From contig NZ_BOPG01000064.1 of assembly GCF_016863635.1 (NCBI RefSeq), positions 62,001 to 126,000 of the forward strand: a DNA stretch of 64,000 nt, written 5' to 3'. The stretch's first letter is position 1. Each line of letters opens with the position of its first letter. The notes beneath the pieces were generated by a model, which searched no databases, had not been told where the DNA came from, and saw only the letters and a program-made list of their open reading frames with translations. Positions 50,457 through 59,704 of the stretch are shown here, piece after piece. A program made the translations under genes and the position numbers. The stretch is from Virgisporangium aurantiacum. GTDB lineage: Bacteria; Actinomycetota; Actinomycetes; Mycobacteriales; Micromonosporaceae.

Positions 50457-52277
50457 GTGCGGTCCGGAGGAGACGAGGGTGCATTGGTTCGGCCCACGCG
50501 CCCGGGGCCGGCCGTCCGCACGAACGGCGACCGGCTCGCCGAAGCGCGGGAACGATTCCTCACGTCGGAGGCCGTCGAGCCCGACGAGGTGCGCGACACG
50601 ATCCTCGCGTCGTGGCAGCGGTCGCGGTACTGGAACGTCGCGGCCGACCGGATCCGGCTGCGCTACGTCCGCGATCCCGATCTCGACAGCCCGCTCATCC
50701 GCAGCGCCCTGCCGGTGCTGCGGGTGCTGCGCAACCACCTCGACGGCCAGCCGATCAGCGTCCTCCTCACCGACCCGGCCGGCCTGGTGCTGACCCGGAT
50801 GACCGGCGACGCCGACCTGGAGCGACACCTCGACCGGGTGCTGCTGGCGCCCGGGTTCAGCTACGCCGAGGAGTGGGTGGGGACCAACGGCATCGGCACG
50901 GCGCTCGAGGGCGGCCGCCCGATGCACGTCTTCGGTCATGAGCACTACGCGGAGAACCTGGAGAATCTGGCCTGCGCCGCCGCGCCCATCCACCACCCGA
51001 TCACCGGCAAGACCGTCGGGGCGGTCAACCTGACGTGCTGGTGCCGCGACGCCGGCCCGCTCCTGATCACGCTGGCCAAGACCACCACGGACCAGATCCA
51101 GCAGGCCCTGCTCGCCGACAGCGGCGCCGGCGAGTTCGCGCTGACCCGGGAGTTCCTGCGCGTCTGCCGGCGGGGCGCGGGTCTCGTCGTCGCGTTCAAC
51201 GACGACATGGTGATGATGAACGAGCATGCGCGCCGGGTGCTCGACCCGGCCGCGCAGTCGGTGCTGCTCGGCCACGCCGCCGAGACGCTCGCCGCGGGGC
51301 GCTCCGCGACCTCGGTCGTCGAGCTGCCCAACGGCTCCACCAGCCAGTTCCAGTGCCGGCCGGTGCATGCCGAGGGCCGCCTGGCCGGCGGCATCCTCCA
51401 CGTCAAGCTGATCGACCCGGTCGCCGCGCCGGTGCCGTCGGCCCGGTTCCCGCTGCCCGGTCTGATCGGTTCCGGACCGTTGTGGGCGCGCGCCGGGCAA
51501 CTCGTCGAGGCCGCCTACGCCGCGCAGGAGTGGCTCGTCGTCGAGGGCGAGCCGGGCACGGGCCGACTCACCCTGATCCGGGCCGTGTACCAGCGCCGCC
51601 ATCCCGGTGGCCGGATCACCGTGCTCGAGGCCGGCCCGGACCTCCCGGAGGCCGTCCGCCGGGAGGCGGCGAACGGCACCGGCGCGCTCGTCGTGCGGCA
51701 CATCGAGCGGCTCGGCCCGGAACAGGCCGACAGCCTGCGCTCGGTGCTGGCCGCCTCGCCGCCACGGATGGCCGAGGTCTGGGTCGCGGCGACCCTCGAC
51801 CTGAACCCGGACGACCCCGGGGCCCGCGGGCGCGTCGAACCGCGTCTCCTCGACCTGTTCGCCCGGACGGTGGAGGTGCCGCCGCTGCGCCACCACCCCG
51901 AGGACCTGCCCGACCTCGTGCCGTTCCTGCTGACCCGGCTGGTTCCGGACGGCCGGCTGCGCTGCTCGCCGGAGGCGATGCAGGTGCTGATGCGCTACAC
52001 CTGGCCGGGCAACACCGAGCAGCTCCGGCAGGTGCTCCGGAAGGTGGTCCAGCACCGGCGCACCGGCACGATCCACGCCGACGACCTGCCGCCCGAGTGC
52101 CACACGGTCAGCCGGCGGCTGCTCAGCCCGCTGGAGTCGCTCGAACGCGACGCGATCGTGCAGAGCCTGCGCGACGCGGACGGCAACAAGAGGAAGGCCG
52201 CCAAGTCGTTGGGAGTCAGCCGGGCCACCATCTACCGGAAGATCCACGAGTACGGCATCGTCCTACCGGCGCCCTGA
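50457..52277 (+). CDS. MimR-like GAF/AAA/Fis-type activator, second copy
   Basis: Protein of up to 606 residues and a close paralogue of the 45695-47497 regulator along its full length. It has the same GAF region (APGFSYAEEWVGTNGIGTALEGG), Fis HTH (LERDAIVQSLRDADGNKRKAAKSLGVSRATIYRKI) and reduced ATPase. The Walker A lysine is replaced by arginine (GEPGTGRLTLI), so this copy should not hydrolyse ATP. GTG 50457 is the long start; TTG at 50484 after GGAGGAG is a good alternative. It is divergent from the amidohydrolase operon and followed closely by the ABM gene. Confidence 0.9.
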   Translation: MRSGGDEGALVRPTRPGPAVRTNGDRLAEARERFLTSEAVEPDEVRDTILASWQRSRYWNVAADRIRLRYVRDPDLDSPLIRSALPVLRVLRNHLDGQPISVLLTDPAGLVLTRMTGDADLERHLDRVLLAPGFSYAEEWVGTNGIGTALEGGRPMHVFGHEHYAENLENLACAAAPIHHPITGKTVGAVNLTCWCRDAGPLLITLAKTTTDQIQQALLADSGAGEFALTREFLRVCRRGAGLVVAFNDDMVMMNEHARRVLDPAAQSVLLGHAAETLAAGRSATSVVELPNGSTSQFQCRPVHAEGRLAGGILHVKLIDPVAAPVPSARFPLPGLIGSGPLWARAGQLVEAAYAAQEWLVVEGEPGTGRLTLIRAVYQRRHPGGRITVLEAGPDLPEAVRREAANGTGALVVRHIERLGPEQADSLRSVLAASPPRMAEVWVAATLDLNPDDPGARGRVEPRLLDLFARTVEVPPLRHHPEDLPDLVPFLLTRLVPDGRLRCSPEAMQVLMRYTWPGNTEQLRQVLRKVVQHRRTGTIHADDLPPECHTVSRRLLSPLESLERDAIVQSLRDADGNKRKAAKSLGVSRATIYRKIHEYGIVLPAP

Positions 52278-52286
52278 GGAGCAGGA

Positions 52287-52613
52287 ATGATCTTCATTAC
52301 GGCCAAGTTCCGGATCCGGCCCGAACACGCCGACGAATGGCCCGAGATCGCCGACGAGTTCACCCATGCCACCCGGGCCGAGCCGGGCTGCCTGTGGTTC
52401 GAATGGTCCCGAAGCCTCGCCGACCCCACCGAGTACGTGCTGGTGGAGGCGTTCCGGGACGACGAGGCCGGCGGCGCGCACGTGCGGTCCGACCATTTCG
52501 CGAAGGCGCAGCAGACACTGCCGCCGCACCTGGCCGAGACACCACGCATCGTCAACGTCACGGTGCCGCAGGACGACTGGTCCGAACTCGGCGAGATGGC
52601 CGTCAAGGACTGA
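52287..52613 (+). CDS. Antibiotic-biosynthesis-monooxygenase (ABM) domain protein
   Basis: Protein of 108 residues with the dimeric ferredoxin-like ABM fold: FITAKFRIRPEHADEWPEI, EPGCLWFEWSRSLADPTEYVLVEAFRDDEAGGAHVRSDHF. Family members are small quinone- or heme-degrading enzymes or stress proteins. It starts 9 bp after the second regulator with AGGAGCAGGA as ribosome site, so the two are co-transcribed. A role in detoxifying products of the monooxygenase is possible but unproven. Confidence 0.9.
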   Translation: MIFITAKFRIRPEHADEWPEIADEFTHATRAEPGCLWFEWSRSLADPTEYVLVEAFRDDEAGGAHVRSDHFAKAQQTLPPHLAETPRIVNVTVPQDDWSELGEMAVKD

Positions 52614-52714
52614 TTCCGCGAGCTCACGACCAGGCGATGCGCCAGGAGCCGTCGACGACGTGCACGGTGGTCGGCACCGATGCAGTTTCGCGGTTGGACA
52701 GGCTTCGGGGTTGG

Positions 52715-52799
52715 CTCCATGATCGTTAGCGTCGCGACGTTTTTGCTGTTTTCGCCGTCTCGGGACAGCAGAAACGTCGCACCGCTTTCGATCATGGAG
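52715..52799. repeat. Dispersed palindromic repeat, copy 2
   Basis: Outer arms CTCCATGATCG (52715-52725) and CGATCATGGAG (52789-52799) are perfect; the inner arms carry the GCGACGTTTTTGCTGTT core and pair imperfectly. It matches the repeat at 29412-29490 along ~85 nt. Here it lies between two convergent genes, where it could also act as a bidirectional terminator. Confidence 0.75.
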
Positions 52800-52868
52800 T
52801 GATCGGAGCATCCACCGTCGCGCCAGCCGCCGCCGGCGCCGCCCCGGCGCTCCCGAACTGAGCGGACC

Positions 52869-54176
52869 TCAGCCGCGATCGACCCGGGTGTACAGGCGGT
52901 CGGCCGGGTCGATCGGTGTGCCACCGGTGGGCGCCGGCGGGTCGGGTTCGACGAGCGTTGCCGTCGGGTCGACCGCAATGTCTTTCGGGACCCCGGTGGC
53001 GGTGGGTGACGCGGCGTCGCGGAGCAGGGTGTAGCCGGTGATCACGACCGCGGCGAGCATGAGCGTCGACAGTATCCGGGGGTCGACGAACGGGCTGTGC
53101 GGGCCGCCGTTGGACAGGAACGGCAGGTAGGACAGTGCGGACGCGGCCTGGACGATCAGCGGCAGGTACCACAGGCGGGGACGGTAGAACGCCAGCGCGA
53201 CGGTCAGCAGATCCGTCAGGTAGAAGTAGCGTTCGTGCATCGACGGCAGCAGGAACGGCACGGTGACGGCGAAGCACGCGGCGGCCGTGACGATCCGGGT
53301 CCGGTCGAGGTCGACCCGGGCCGCGACCAGCGCGTAGCAGATGCCGAGCACGACGGCGATCGTGAACACGTAGCCGAGATTGCGCAGGACGCCGCCGGCG
53401 TAGTCGATCTGCAGATACTGGAACACCGACGGCGCGGAGCGGGCCAGGCCGCCCTTGTCGTCGGTCTGGCTGGAGTACACGGTGAGCAACTCGACCGGAT
53501 CGCGGCCGGCGGCGATCGCGGGAAGGTCCAGAAGCAGGTAGACCGCGGGGAGGGCGAGCAGGACCCGCCAGCGCACCCTGCCGGCCAGCACCAGCAGGAG
53601 TAGCACCGGAAGGATGAAGACGCCCTGCGGCTTGACCGCGACGGCGGTGGCGAAGAAGGCGACTGCCCACCAGTGGCGGTCGCGTAGCAGCAGGTACAGG
53701 CCGCCGAGCGCGAACCCCGCCCACACCGACTCGCACTGTCCGTACATCGACGCGTTGACCACGACGGTCGGGAGAAACGCGGTGACGAGCGCGGCCAGGG
53801 TCGGTATCCGCCAGCCCGGGTACCGGAGGGCGACCAGGCGGTACATGAAGTAGACGACCATGGCGTCGAACAGCGCGAAGATCAGCTTGATCTTGAGCAG
53901 CGTGGCACCCGGCAGGAACCCGGCGACGACCAGCAGGTAGAGGAACGGCGCGTTGTAGTTGCCGATCGGCTCGCGCAGCCCCGATATCCCGCCGGCCGCC
54001 CAGAGCTGGTCGTACCAGCTCCGGAACACCACCAGGTCGGTGGTGACGTAGTTGCGGCCGACCACGCGGACGACAACCGCGAGCACCACCAGGGCGGCGA
54101 GGATCAGCCGCTCAGCCGGCGGCACCGCCCGGATCGCCGCGAGCCGTTGCCGGCCCCAGGAGTACCAGAGGGACAT
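52869..54176 (-). CDS. Integral membrane GT-C-type glycosyltransferase
   Basis: Protein of 435 residues with about ten hydrophobic segments. It resembles actinobacterial GT87/PIG-M-type polyprenyl-phosphate-sugar transferases: an acidic residue in the first loop (RNYVTTDLVVFRSWYDQL), YNAPFLYLLV, VNASMYGQCESVWAGFALGGLYLLLR, VKPQGVFILPVLLLLVL. It probably moves a mannosyl or other sugar from a lipid carrier outside the membrane. The C-terminal ~40 residues are a soluble, proline-rich tail. Substrate unknown. Confidence 0.85.
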   Translation of the reverse strand: MSLWYSWGRQRLAAIRAVPPAERLILAALVVLAVVVRVVGRNYVTTDLVVFRSWYDQLWAAGGISGLREPIGNYNAPFLYLLVVAGFLPGATLLKIKLIFALFDAMVVYFMYRLVALRYPGWRIPTLAALVTAFLPTVVVNASMYGQCESVWAGFALGGLYLLLRDRHWWAVAFFATAVAVKPQGVFILPVLLLLVLAGRVRWRVLLALPAVYLLLDLPAIAAGRDPVELLTVYSSQTDDKGGLARSAPSVFQYLQIDYAGGVLRNLGYVFTIAVVLGICYALVAARVDLDRTRIVTAAACFAVTVPFLLPSMHERYFYLTDLLTVALAFYRPRLWYLPLIVQAASALSYLPFLSNGGPHSPFVDPRILSTLMLAAVVITGYTLLRDAASPTATGVPKDIAVDPTATLVEPDPPAPTGGTPIDPADRLYTRVDRG

Positions 54177-54275
54177 GAGGGGATCGCCGTTCGCAGAGTG
54201 GGACAGGGTGAGCAGGTGCCAGCACCGACCCTCTCTCACCGGTGACGCCACCGGCAAACCGGCTCGCCGCCGAGC

Positions 54276-57200
54276 TCACCCGCGGACCGCCGCGATGACG
54301 GTCTGGTCGACCCGGCTACCGGCCGACCCGGCGGCGCCGACCCGCAACGACAGCGCCTGTCCGGCGGCGAGGGTGGGCAGCGTGGCCCGGTACCGGCCGT
54401 CGGTCGGGGTGACCCGCGCCGGTTGCCAGGTCGCTCCGTCGTCGACCGACGTCCACAGCCGGAACTCCGTGATCCGTTGCGGTTTCACGCCGATCGCCTG
54501 GCGGACGTCGAACAGGGCCGGCCCGCCGGCGACCGGACGGTTGTCCGCGTCCAACGGGAGTTCGTAGTCCACCGACAGGAGTGGCACCGGCACCGTGCCG
54601 GTGCCCGTCGGGCCGGTCGACCGGAACGTCCACTCGGAACTGATCCGCTTCGGCGCGGCGAGCGTCGGCCCCGGCTCCACGTCGAACACGAGACGGTAGT
54701 CGCCCGTGCCGGTCGGAACGGCGAACTCGCCGACGTTCGTCTGCGTCGAGCCGACGAGGGATCCGCCGCGGAACAGTCGCATCGACTCGGTCATGCCGTC
54801 GAGCGGCCAGCAGTTGAACCGCTGGTGCCGATCGGTGAGCGTCGTCAGGTGGAACAGCAGGACCCCCCGGGTGCGCATCGGCGGACGCGGGACGCAGGAG
54901 CTGTACGACTCGCCCGGATCGTCGTACCAGTCCGAGTGAATCGGTTGCCGGGCCCACGTCTTCGCCTGACGGCTTCCGGCCGCGAGCATGTGATACGGCT
55001 CCTGGGTAACGATCCCGTCGGCGTAGAACACCTCGTCCTGCCACACGAATCCGGGTGTCAGGTAGTCGGTGCGGGTCTCCGGAAGGTCGGTGGTCCGGGA
55101 GTCGACGACGTACCAGCCGTCCGGGCCCAGTGCCGACCGCGCGAACACCGTCGGCCCGTCGATGCGGTGGAACCGCTGCTCGATGCGGGCCATCCGATCC
55201 TTCTCGGCGGCCGTCACGTGGTGTGTCGGGTCCGCCGGGATGCCCGACTGCCACGTGTGGACGATGTCGTAGTAGCTGCCCGGCGCCTTGAGCCCGAACG
55301 AGGCGTTCACCCGGTACGTGCCGATCGTCGCGCCGTCGTTCGGCTCCGCGTGGACGGTCCAGTCGCGGGCCGCGTCGCCCCAGGCCCACACCGACGCGCC
55401 GAACCCGAGGCCCTGTGCGCCCCGCTGATCGACGCCGATCGCCACCGAGGCCGCCTCGGTGTCGGCACCCTCCACTGTGGACTTCACGCGTTTCGCCCGG
55501 CCGGCATCGATCGTCACGGTCGTGTCGGACCGGACCTCGACGTCGGGATCGCCGAGGATCCCACCGGTGCCTCCATTCCCGAACTGTCCGAAGGACGCCA
55601 GGACGCTGTACCGCCCGGCCGCCACCCGGATCGTCGCCGTCCCGCCCGCGACGACACCCACGCCGCCGAGGTGCAAAGCCGGATCGTCGAGGTTGTTCAC
55701 CTGGATGTTCAGGAATCCGGCGACCCCGCCCGGCAACAGCCCGGTGGCGAACGTCAGATCGTGGATCGGCGCCTCGATCTCGAACGTCACGGGTGTGCGG
55801 GCGAGGACCGCGCCGTCGTCGCCGTGGGCCGTCACCAACGCGGTGTAGAAACCCGGTGCGGCGGTCCGATCGACGGTGACGGTGCTGGTGACCGTTCCGC
55901 CACCCGCCGGCGTCAGGCGGGTCGTCGACAACCGCGCGCCCGCCGCCGATCGTCCGGCGTGGTCGGTCACCGCGACGTCGAGCGTCACCTCGGCCGGTCG
56001 GGTGCCGGTGTTCGTCCAGGAGAGGAGCCGGTCCCGGTCCTGCCGGCCGAGGTTGACGACGCCCTGCCCGGCGACCACCCCGTCGAGCGCGGCAGCCGCG
56101 TCGAGACGACCCGCGCCGACGGTGTAGACGTCGGTGGTCCGGGCCGCGTCCGCGGCACCGACGAGCGCCGCCTTCACCTGCGCGGCCGACCAGTCCGGAT
56201 GCCGGCCGACGAGCAGCGCGGCCGCACCGGCCACGTGCGGGGTGGCCATCGAGGTGCCCGATGCGGACACGTACCGGTCGTCGATCGGCCGGCCCATCGT
56301 GGTGCCGGCGGCGCGGGCCGCGACGATGTCGACGCCCGGTGCGACGATCTCGGGCTTGGCCGCGCCGCTCGTCTGCACGGGACCGCGGGTGGAGAAGCCG
56401 GCGACGGTGTCGGTGCCGTCGACCGCGCCGACGGTGAGCGCACCGGCGGCGGCCGCGGGGGAGGGGACGTCGCGCCCGTACGAACCGCTGTTGCCGGCGG
56501 CCACCACGAACAGCGCACCCGTCCGCGCGGTCAGCGCGTCCAGCGCCTGCGACAACGGGTCGGTGCCGTCGCTGGGCTCGTATCCGCCCAGGCTCATGTT
56601 GACCACGTCGGCGCGGGCCGCGGCCCACTCCATTCCGGCGATGACCTGTGAGTCGTAGCCGGAGCCGTTGTCGTCGAGGACCTTGCCGACGAGCAGCTCC
56701 GCGTCCGGTGCGACGCCGCGCCGGGCACCGCCAACTCCGGCACCCGAGCCGGCCGCGGTGGCGGCAACGTGGGTGCCGTGGCCGACGCGGTCCACGGCGT
56801 CGCCGCCGTCGACGGTGAAGTCGGCCCGGTCGGTCACGCGTCCGACGAGGTCGGGGTGGGTGAAGTCGGCGCCGGTGTCCAGGACGGCCACGCGGGCGCC
56901 CCGACCGGTGGCGCCGGCGGCCCACGCCCGCGGCGCGGACACCTGCTTCAGGTTCCGGTCGATCCCAGTTCCGTCCACTGTGGACAGTGCGGACGCCGTG
57001 ACCCGGCGGTCCAGCCACACCTTCGTGCCGGCGGATTGGGCCGACGGACCTGACCGGTCGCCCACGAGCGCCGCCAGCACGCCCGCCCCGCCGGACTTCG
57101 GTGCGCGACCGGCCACGGCGCCGATGCTCGGCAGGTCGTGCCTGGCGGTCAGCTGCCCGGTGAGTTGCTCCGTGGCGACGCGAGCGGAGCCACCACCGGA

Positions 57201-57626
57201 CCGGACGATCAGCGGCAGTTCGGCCGAACGCGCGTCGTCGTAGCCGTTCTGCACCAGCGTCGTCACGTCGAACAGGTCCGGGTCCAGCACCGAACCGAGC
57301 AACGGCGCCACCGCCGACGGAATGACCGTGACGTGCCCGTCCGGATCGCAGTGCCGGGTCATGACGCCACTCGCCGCCACCGGCTGCACCGACACCGCCG
57401 CGCATCCCGACGGTCGGCCGGTGACGGTGACGACATCGCCCGTCAACAGCGTGACGCGGTACGTCCTCCCGGCCGGAACCGCCGGAACCGCCGCCGGAAC
57501 CGCCGCCCCCGACGTCACCGGTCCGGCGCCGGTCCCGCCACGACCGGGATCGGCTCCCGCCGGCCCACCGAGTGTGCCGACGACGACCATCGCCGTCAGC
57601 GCCCAGCCCCACGCCCGGACCCTCAT
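54276..57626 (-). CDS. Large secreted subtilisin-family (S8) serine protease
   Basis: Protein of 1116 residues. Signal peptide (WGWALTAMVVVGTLGGPAGA), a propeptide-like N-terminal region (YRVTLLTGDVVTVTG), then a catalytic domain with Asp250 (VLDTGADFTHPDL), His283 (GHGTHVAA), the oxyanion Asn (AAGNSG) and Ser459 (ASGTSMATPHVAG). The long C-terminal part (~560 residues) holds beta-sandwich repeats (WTNTGTRPAEVTLDVAV) and no obvious membrane anchor. This is the large secreted subtilase type common in Micromonosporaceae and Streptomyces. ATG 57626 is chosen because it starts the signal peptide. Confidence 0.95.
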   Translation of the reverse strand: MRVRAWGWALTAMVVVGTLGGPAGADPGRGGTGAGPVTSGAAVPAAVPAVPAGRTYRVTLLTGDVVTVTGRPSGCAAVSVQPVAASGVMTRHCDPDGHVTVIPSAVAPLLGSVLDPDLFDVTTLVQNGYDDARSAELPLIVRSGGGSARVATEQLTGQLTARHDLPSIGAVAGRAPKSGGAGVLAALVGDRSGPSAQSAGTKVWLDRRVTASALSTVDGTGIDRNLKQVSAPRAWAAGATGRGARVAVLDTGADFTHPDLVGRVTDRADFTVDGGDAVDRVGHGTHVAATAAGSGAGVGGARRGVAPDAELLVGKVLDDNGSGYDSQVIAGMEWAAARADVVNMSLGGYEPSDGTDPLSQALDALTARTGALFVVAAGNSGSYGRDVPSPAAAAGALTVGAVDGTDTVAGFSTRGPVQTSGAAKPEIVAPGVDIVAARAAGTTMGRPIDDRYVSASGTSMATPHVAGAAALLVGRHPDWSAAQVKAALVGAADAARTTDVYTVGAGRLDAAAALDGVVAGQGVVNLGRQDRDRLLSWTNTGTRPAEVTLDVAVTDHAGRSAAGARLSTTRLTPAGGGTVTSTVTVDRTAAPGFYTALVTAHGDDGAVLARTPVTFEIEAPIHDLTFATGLLPGGVAGFLNIQVNNLDDPALHLGGVGVVAGGTATIRVAAGRYSVLASFGQFGNGGTGGILGDPDVEVRSDTTVTIDAGRAKRVKSTVEGADTEAASVAIGVDQRGAQGLGFGASVWAWGDAARDWTVHAEPNDGATIGTYRVNASFGLKAPGSYYDIVHTWQSGIPADPTHHVTAAEKDRMARIEQRFHRIDGPTVFARSALGPDGWYVVDSRTTDLPETRTDYLTPGFVWQDEVFYADGIVTQEPYHMLAAGSRQAKTWARQPIHSDWYDDPGESYSSCVPRPPMRTRGVLLFHLTTLTDRHQRFNCWPLDGMTESMRLFRGGSLVGSTQTNVGEFAVPTGTGDYRLVFDVEPGPTLAAPKRISSEWTFRSTGPTGTGTVPVPLLSVDYELPLDADNRPVAGGPALFDVRQAIGVKPQRITEFRLWTSVDDGATWQPARVTPTDGRYRATLPTLAAGQALSLRVGAAGSAGSRVDQTVIAAVRG

Positions 57627-57796
57627 CGACGCCCCTTCCCGCGGTGTCATTCACGCCTGCACATGCTTCGACACCGACGGCGCCGCCTCCGTTTACCACG
57701 ACCGGGAGCTCGCTCGTCGAGGTTCAGCGGCGGCGACGCAGGAAGAGGGTCCACCGCGCGCCGCAGCCGCCGGCGCCAACCACGTCACGTCTCCGG

Positions 57797-58276
57797 TCAG
57801 GCTGCGGCGAGGGCGAGGGTGAGGCAGAAGCCGAGCAGTGCGGCTCCCTGGAGGGTGGCGCGGAGGTTGATGATCGAGTCCCAGCGTTGCTGAAGCTGGC
57901 GTGCTTCGGCCGGCACCCGGCCGGCCTCGGCCGCCGCGATGAAGACCTTGTTGATCGGTAGTGAGATCCGGTTGAACAGGACCAGCCAGACCAGCAGCAG
58001 GAGCAGGGCGATCCCCGCGGGGACGCCGGCGGCTGGGCGGCCGGTGAGGAACGCGGTGAGCGTGGTCGCGGCGCCGGCGATCACGCTGAGGATGCCCGGC
58101 AGGGGCATGCGGGCGTTGCCGTAGCGGTGGGACAGGCCGACGACGCGGGTCAGCGTGGCGTCGTCGACAGCGGCGTACGTCGGGCGCATGACCAGGGCGC
58201 CGAGCGTGTCGGTGCCGAAGATGACGGCGGTGGCAAGCGCGGCGGTGGTGGCGAGGACGTCGAGGAGCACGGTCAT
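57797..58276 (-). CDS. DUF1772 (anthrone-oxygenase-like) membrane protein
   Basis: Protein of 159 residues with four hydrophobic helices and the DUF1772 features: FGTDTLGALVMRPTY in the first part and LFNRISLPINKVFIAAAEAG, QQRWDSIINLRATLQGAALL near the end. Some relatives are cofactor-free anthrone oxygenases; most are of unknown function. It is divergent from the TetR gene across two palindromic operators, so it is the probable target of that repressor. Confidence 0.88.
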   Translation of the reverse strand: MTVLLDVLATTAALATAVIFGTDTLGALVMRPTYAAVDDATLTRVVGLSHRYGNARMPLPGILSVIAGAATTLTAFLTGRPAAGVPAGIALLLLLVWLVLFNRISLPINKVFIAAAEAGRVPAEARQLQQRWDSIINLRATLQGAALLGFCLTLALAAA

Positions 58277-58290
58277 GATCTCTCCTAGAA

Positions 58291-58305
58291 TCTAGCGTTG
58301 CTAGA
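58291..58305. promoter_or_regulatory. TetR operator, DUF1772 side
   Basis: TCTAGCGTTGCTAGA, a perfect inverted repeat (TCTAGC/GCTAGA) around three bases. A second nearly identical site starts 17 bp further on. Both lie between the divergent DUF1772 and TetR genes. Confidence 0.8.
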
Positions 58306-58307
58306 AA

Positions 58308-58322
58308 TCTAGCACTGCTAGG
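58308..58322. promoter_or_regulatory. TetR operator, regulator side
   Basis: TCTAGCACTGCTAGG, with the CTAGC/GCTAG arms and the same 3-nt centre length as the neighbouring site. It ends 8 bp before the TetR GTG start. Confidence 0.8.
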
Positions 58323-58330
58323 ATGCGGAT

Positions 58331-58864
58331 GTGAAGGCACCGACGAAAGCGCAACTGGCCCGTGCCGGCCGGCGGGATCGGATCGTCGCCGCGGCGCGGG
58401 AGATCGCCGAGGTGGACGGGTGGCCGGCGGTCACCGTGCGACGGCTGGCCGACACGATCGGCTTCAGCCAGCCGGTTCTCTACGGGCACTTCCCCGACGG
58501 CCGGGACGGCATCATCCGGGCGGTGGCCCTGGCCGGCTTCGCCCGGCTCGCCGAACTGCTGACCGCCGCGGGTGACCTGGCCGGAATCGGCGCGGCGTAC
58601 CTCGACTTCGCCCGCTCGCAGCCCGCGACGTACGAGGCGATGTTCTCGATGCCGACCGACCTGGAGTTCGCCCGGCCCACCACGCCCGAGCAGCTGCGCG
58701 CCGGATTCCGCCCGCTGCTGTCCACCATGGGCGACGAGACCCGGGCGGAGGTCCTGTGGAGCGCGCTGCACGGCCTCGCCGACCTGTCCCGGCACGGCCG
58801 CCTGCGGCCCGACCACGAGACGGCCCGTGTCGACACGCTGATCGGCCTGTTCGGGCCGGAGTAA
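58331..58864 (+). CDS. TetR-family transcriptional repressor
   Basis: Protein of 177 residues, GTG start. The HTH reads RIVAAAREIAEVDGWPAVTVRRLADTIGFSQPVLYGHFPDGRDGII. The ligand domain (AYLDFARSQPATYEAMFSMP, LWSALHGLADLSRHGRLRP) is of the TetR_C_33/WHG type. The twin palindromes at 58291-58322 are its likely binding sites, and DUF1772 its target. Confidence 0.93.
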   Translation: MKAPTKAQLARAGRRDRIVAAAREIAEVDGWPAVTVRRLADTIGFSQPVLYGHFPDGRDGIIRAVALAGFARLAELLTAAGDLAGIGAAYLDFARSQPATYEAMFSMPTDLEFARPTTPEQLRAGFRPLLSTMGDETRAEVLWSALHGLADLSRHGRLRPDHETARVDTLIGLFGPE

Positions 58865-58903
58865 CTCGGCCCTCACCTCGACCGGCGCCGGCCGCCCCAG
58901 GGG

Positions 58904-59654
58904 TCAGAAGTCTCTTTCCTCGTCGAACCAGGCGAGGGCGCGGTCCGTGTCGATCGCGTGGCGGGCTGCGAGGAGCGCGACGGCTTCAGCCGCGTCTTCG
59001 CGTTCGATCGTGTCGATGCCGGGCAGCGTGTTGATCACCTGGACGAATCGACGGATGCCTGCCTCGGGCTCGGTGGCGGTCTCGGCTGCCCTGAACGCAG
59101 CGGTGGCCTTGCGGGCCGCCGCCGGTCGCCAGTCGTTGAACGGCAGGCCGTGGTGTTGGTCGAACCAGCCGGGTGAGGTCGGTGAACTGCAGCAGGCTGG
59201 CGCAGTCGAACGGCTGCCGCACCGGTGAGACCTTGACGGACACGCTGTGGACGGATCGGAGGGACGGCAGGTCGGGCAGGCGCAGCGGCTCCGCTCCGGT
59301 CGACGGATGCGTCCTGGGATAGAAGTGCAGGCCCGGGACGGCCCCTGGCCCCGACCATTCGGCGCGCAGCAGCGAGACGTCGCCGGAGCAGACGAACTCG
59401 ATCAGGCCGTGCGGCAACACGATCGACACGTCCGCCGTCAGCTCGACGGAGAGCCGGTCGATCCCGGCGTCGCCGGCGTCGACACTGATCGGCGCGGTGG
59501 GCGACCAGGAGAAGGACTCGATGGGGCGACGGCGGGACCAGTCCAGGAAACCCGTGTCGACTCCGCGGTGATCGAACCCTGCCCGGGGGACCTCCGGATC
59601 GTGTGGCTGCCGGGCCCGGTCAACGAAATGGGAAGTACCTCCACGGCCGCCATG
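58904..59654 (-). pseudogene. Frameshifted gene of unknown function
   Basis: Three segments of one coding sequence appear in successive frames. From the ATG at 59654 it reads MAAVEVLPISLTGPGSHTI; near 59580, at a CAGGG run, the frame moves to FDHRGVDTGFLDWSRRRPIESFSWSP and continues as LSVELTADVSIVLPHGLIEFVCSGDVSLLRAEW to FDCASLLQFTDLT; near 59165 it moves again to WFDQHHGLPFNDWRPAAARKATAAFRAAE and AIDTDRALAWFDEERDF, then stop at 58904. No domain is recognised. Two frameshifts suggest a decayed gene, or sequencing error if the assembly is of low quality. Confidence 0.6.
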
Positions 59655-59704
59655 GCGTCATGATTCCATGCTCCGGTGCGGACGCCGTGAGGGCGCGGAG
59701 CGGC

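Noticed and set aside
54316..57699. Long alternative frame over the subtilase gene
   Set aside because: The subtilase frame has signal peptide and full catalytic motifs; the alternative is Arg/Gly-rich with no features, a GC-bias artefact.
57627..57796. Possible small gene between the subtilase and DUF1772 genes
   Set aside because: No frame with a start, ribosome site and protein-like composition in this 170-bp gap.
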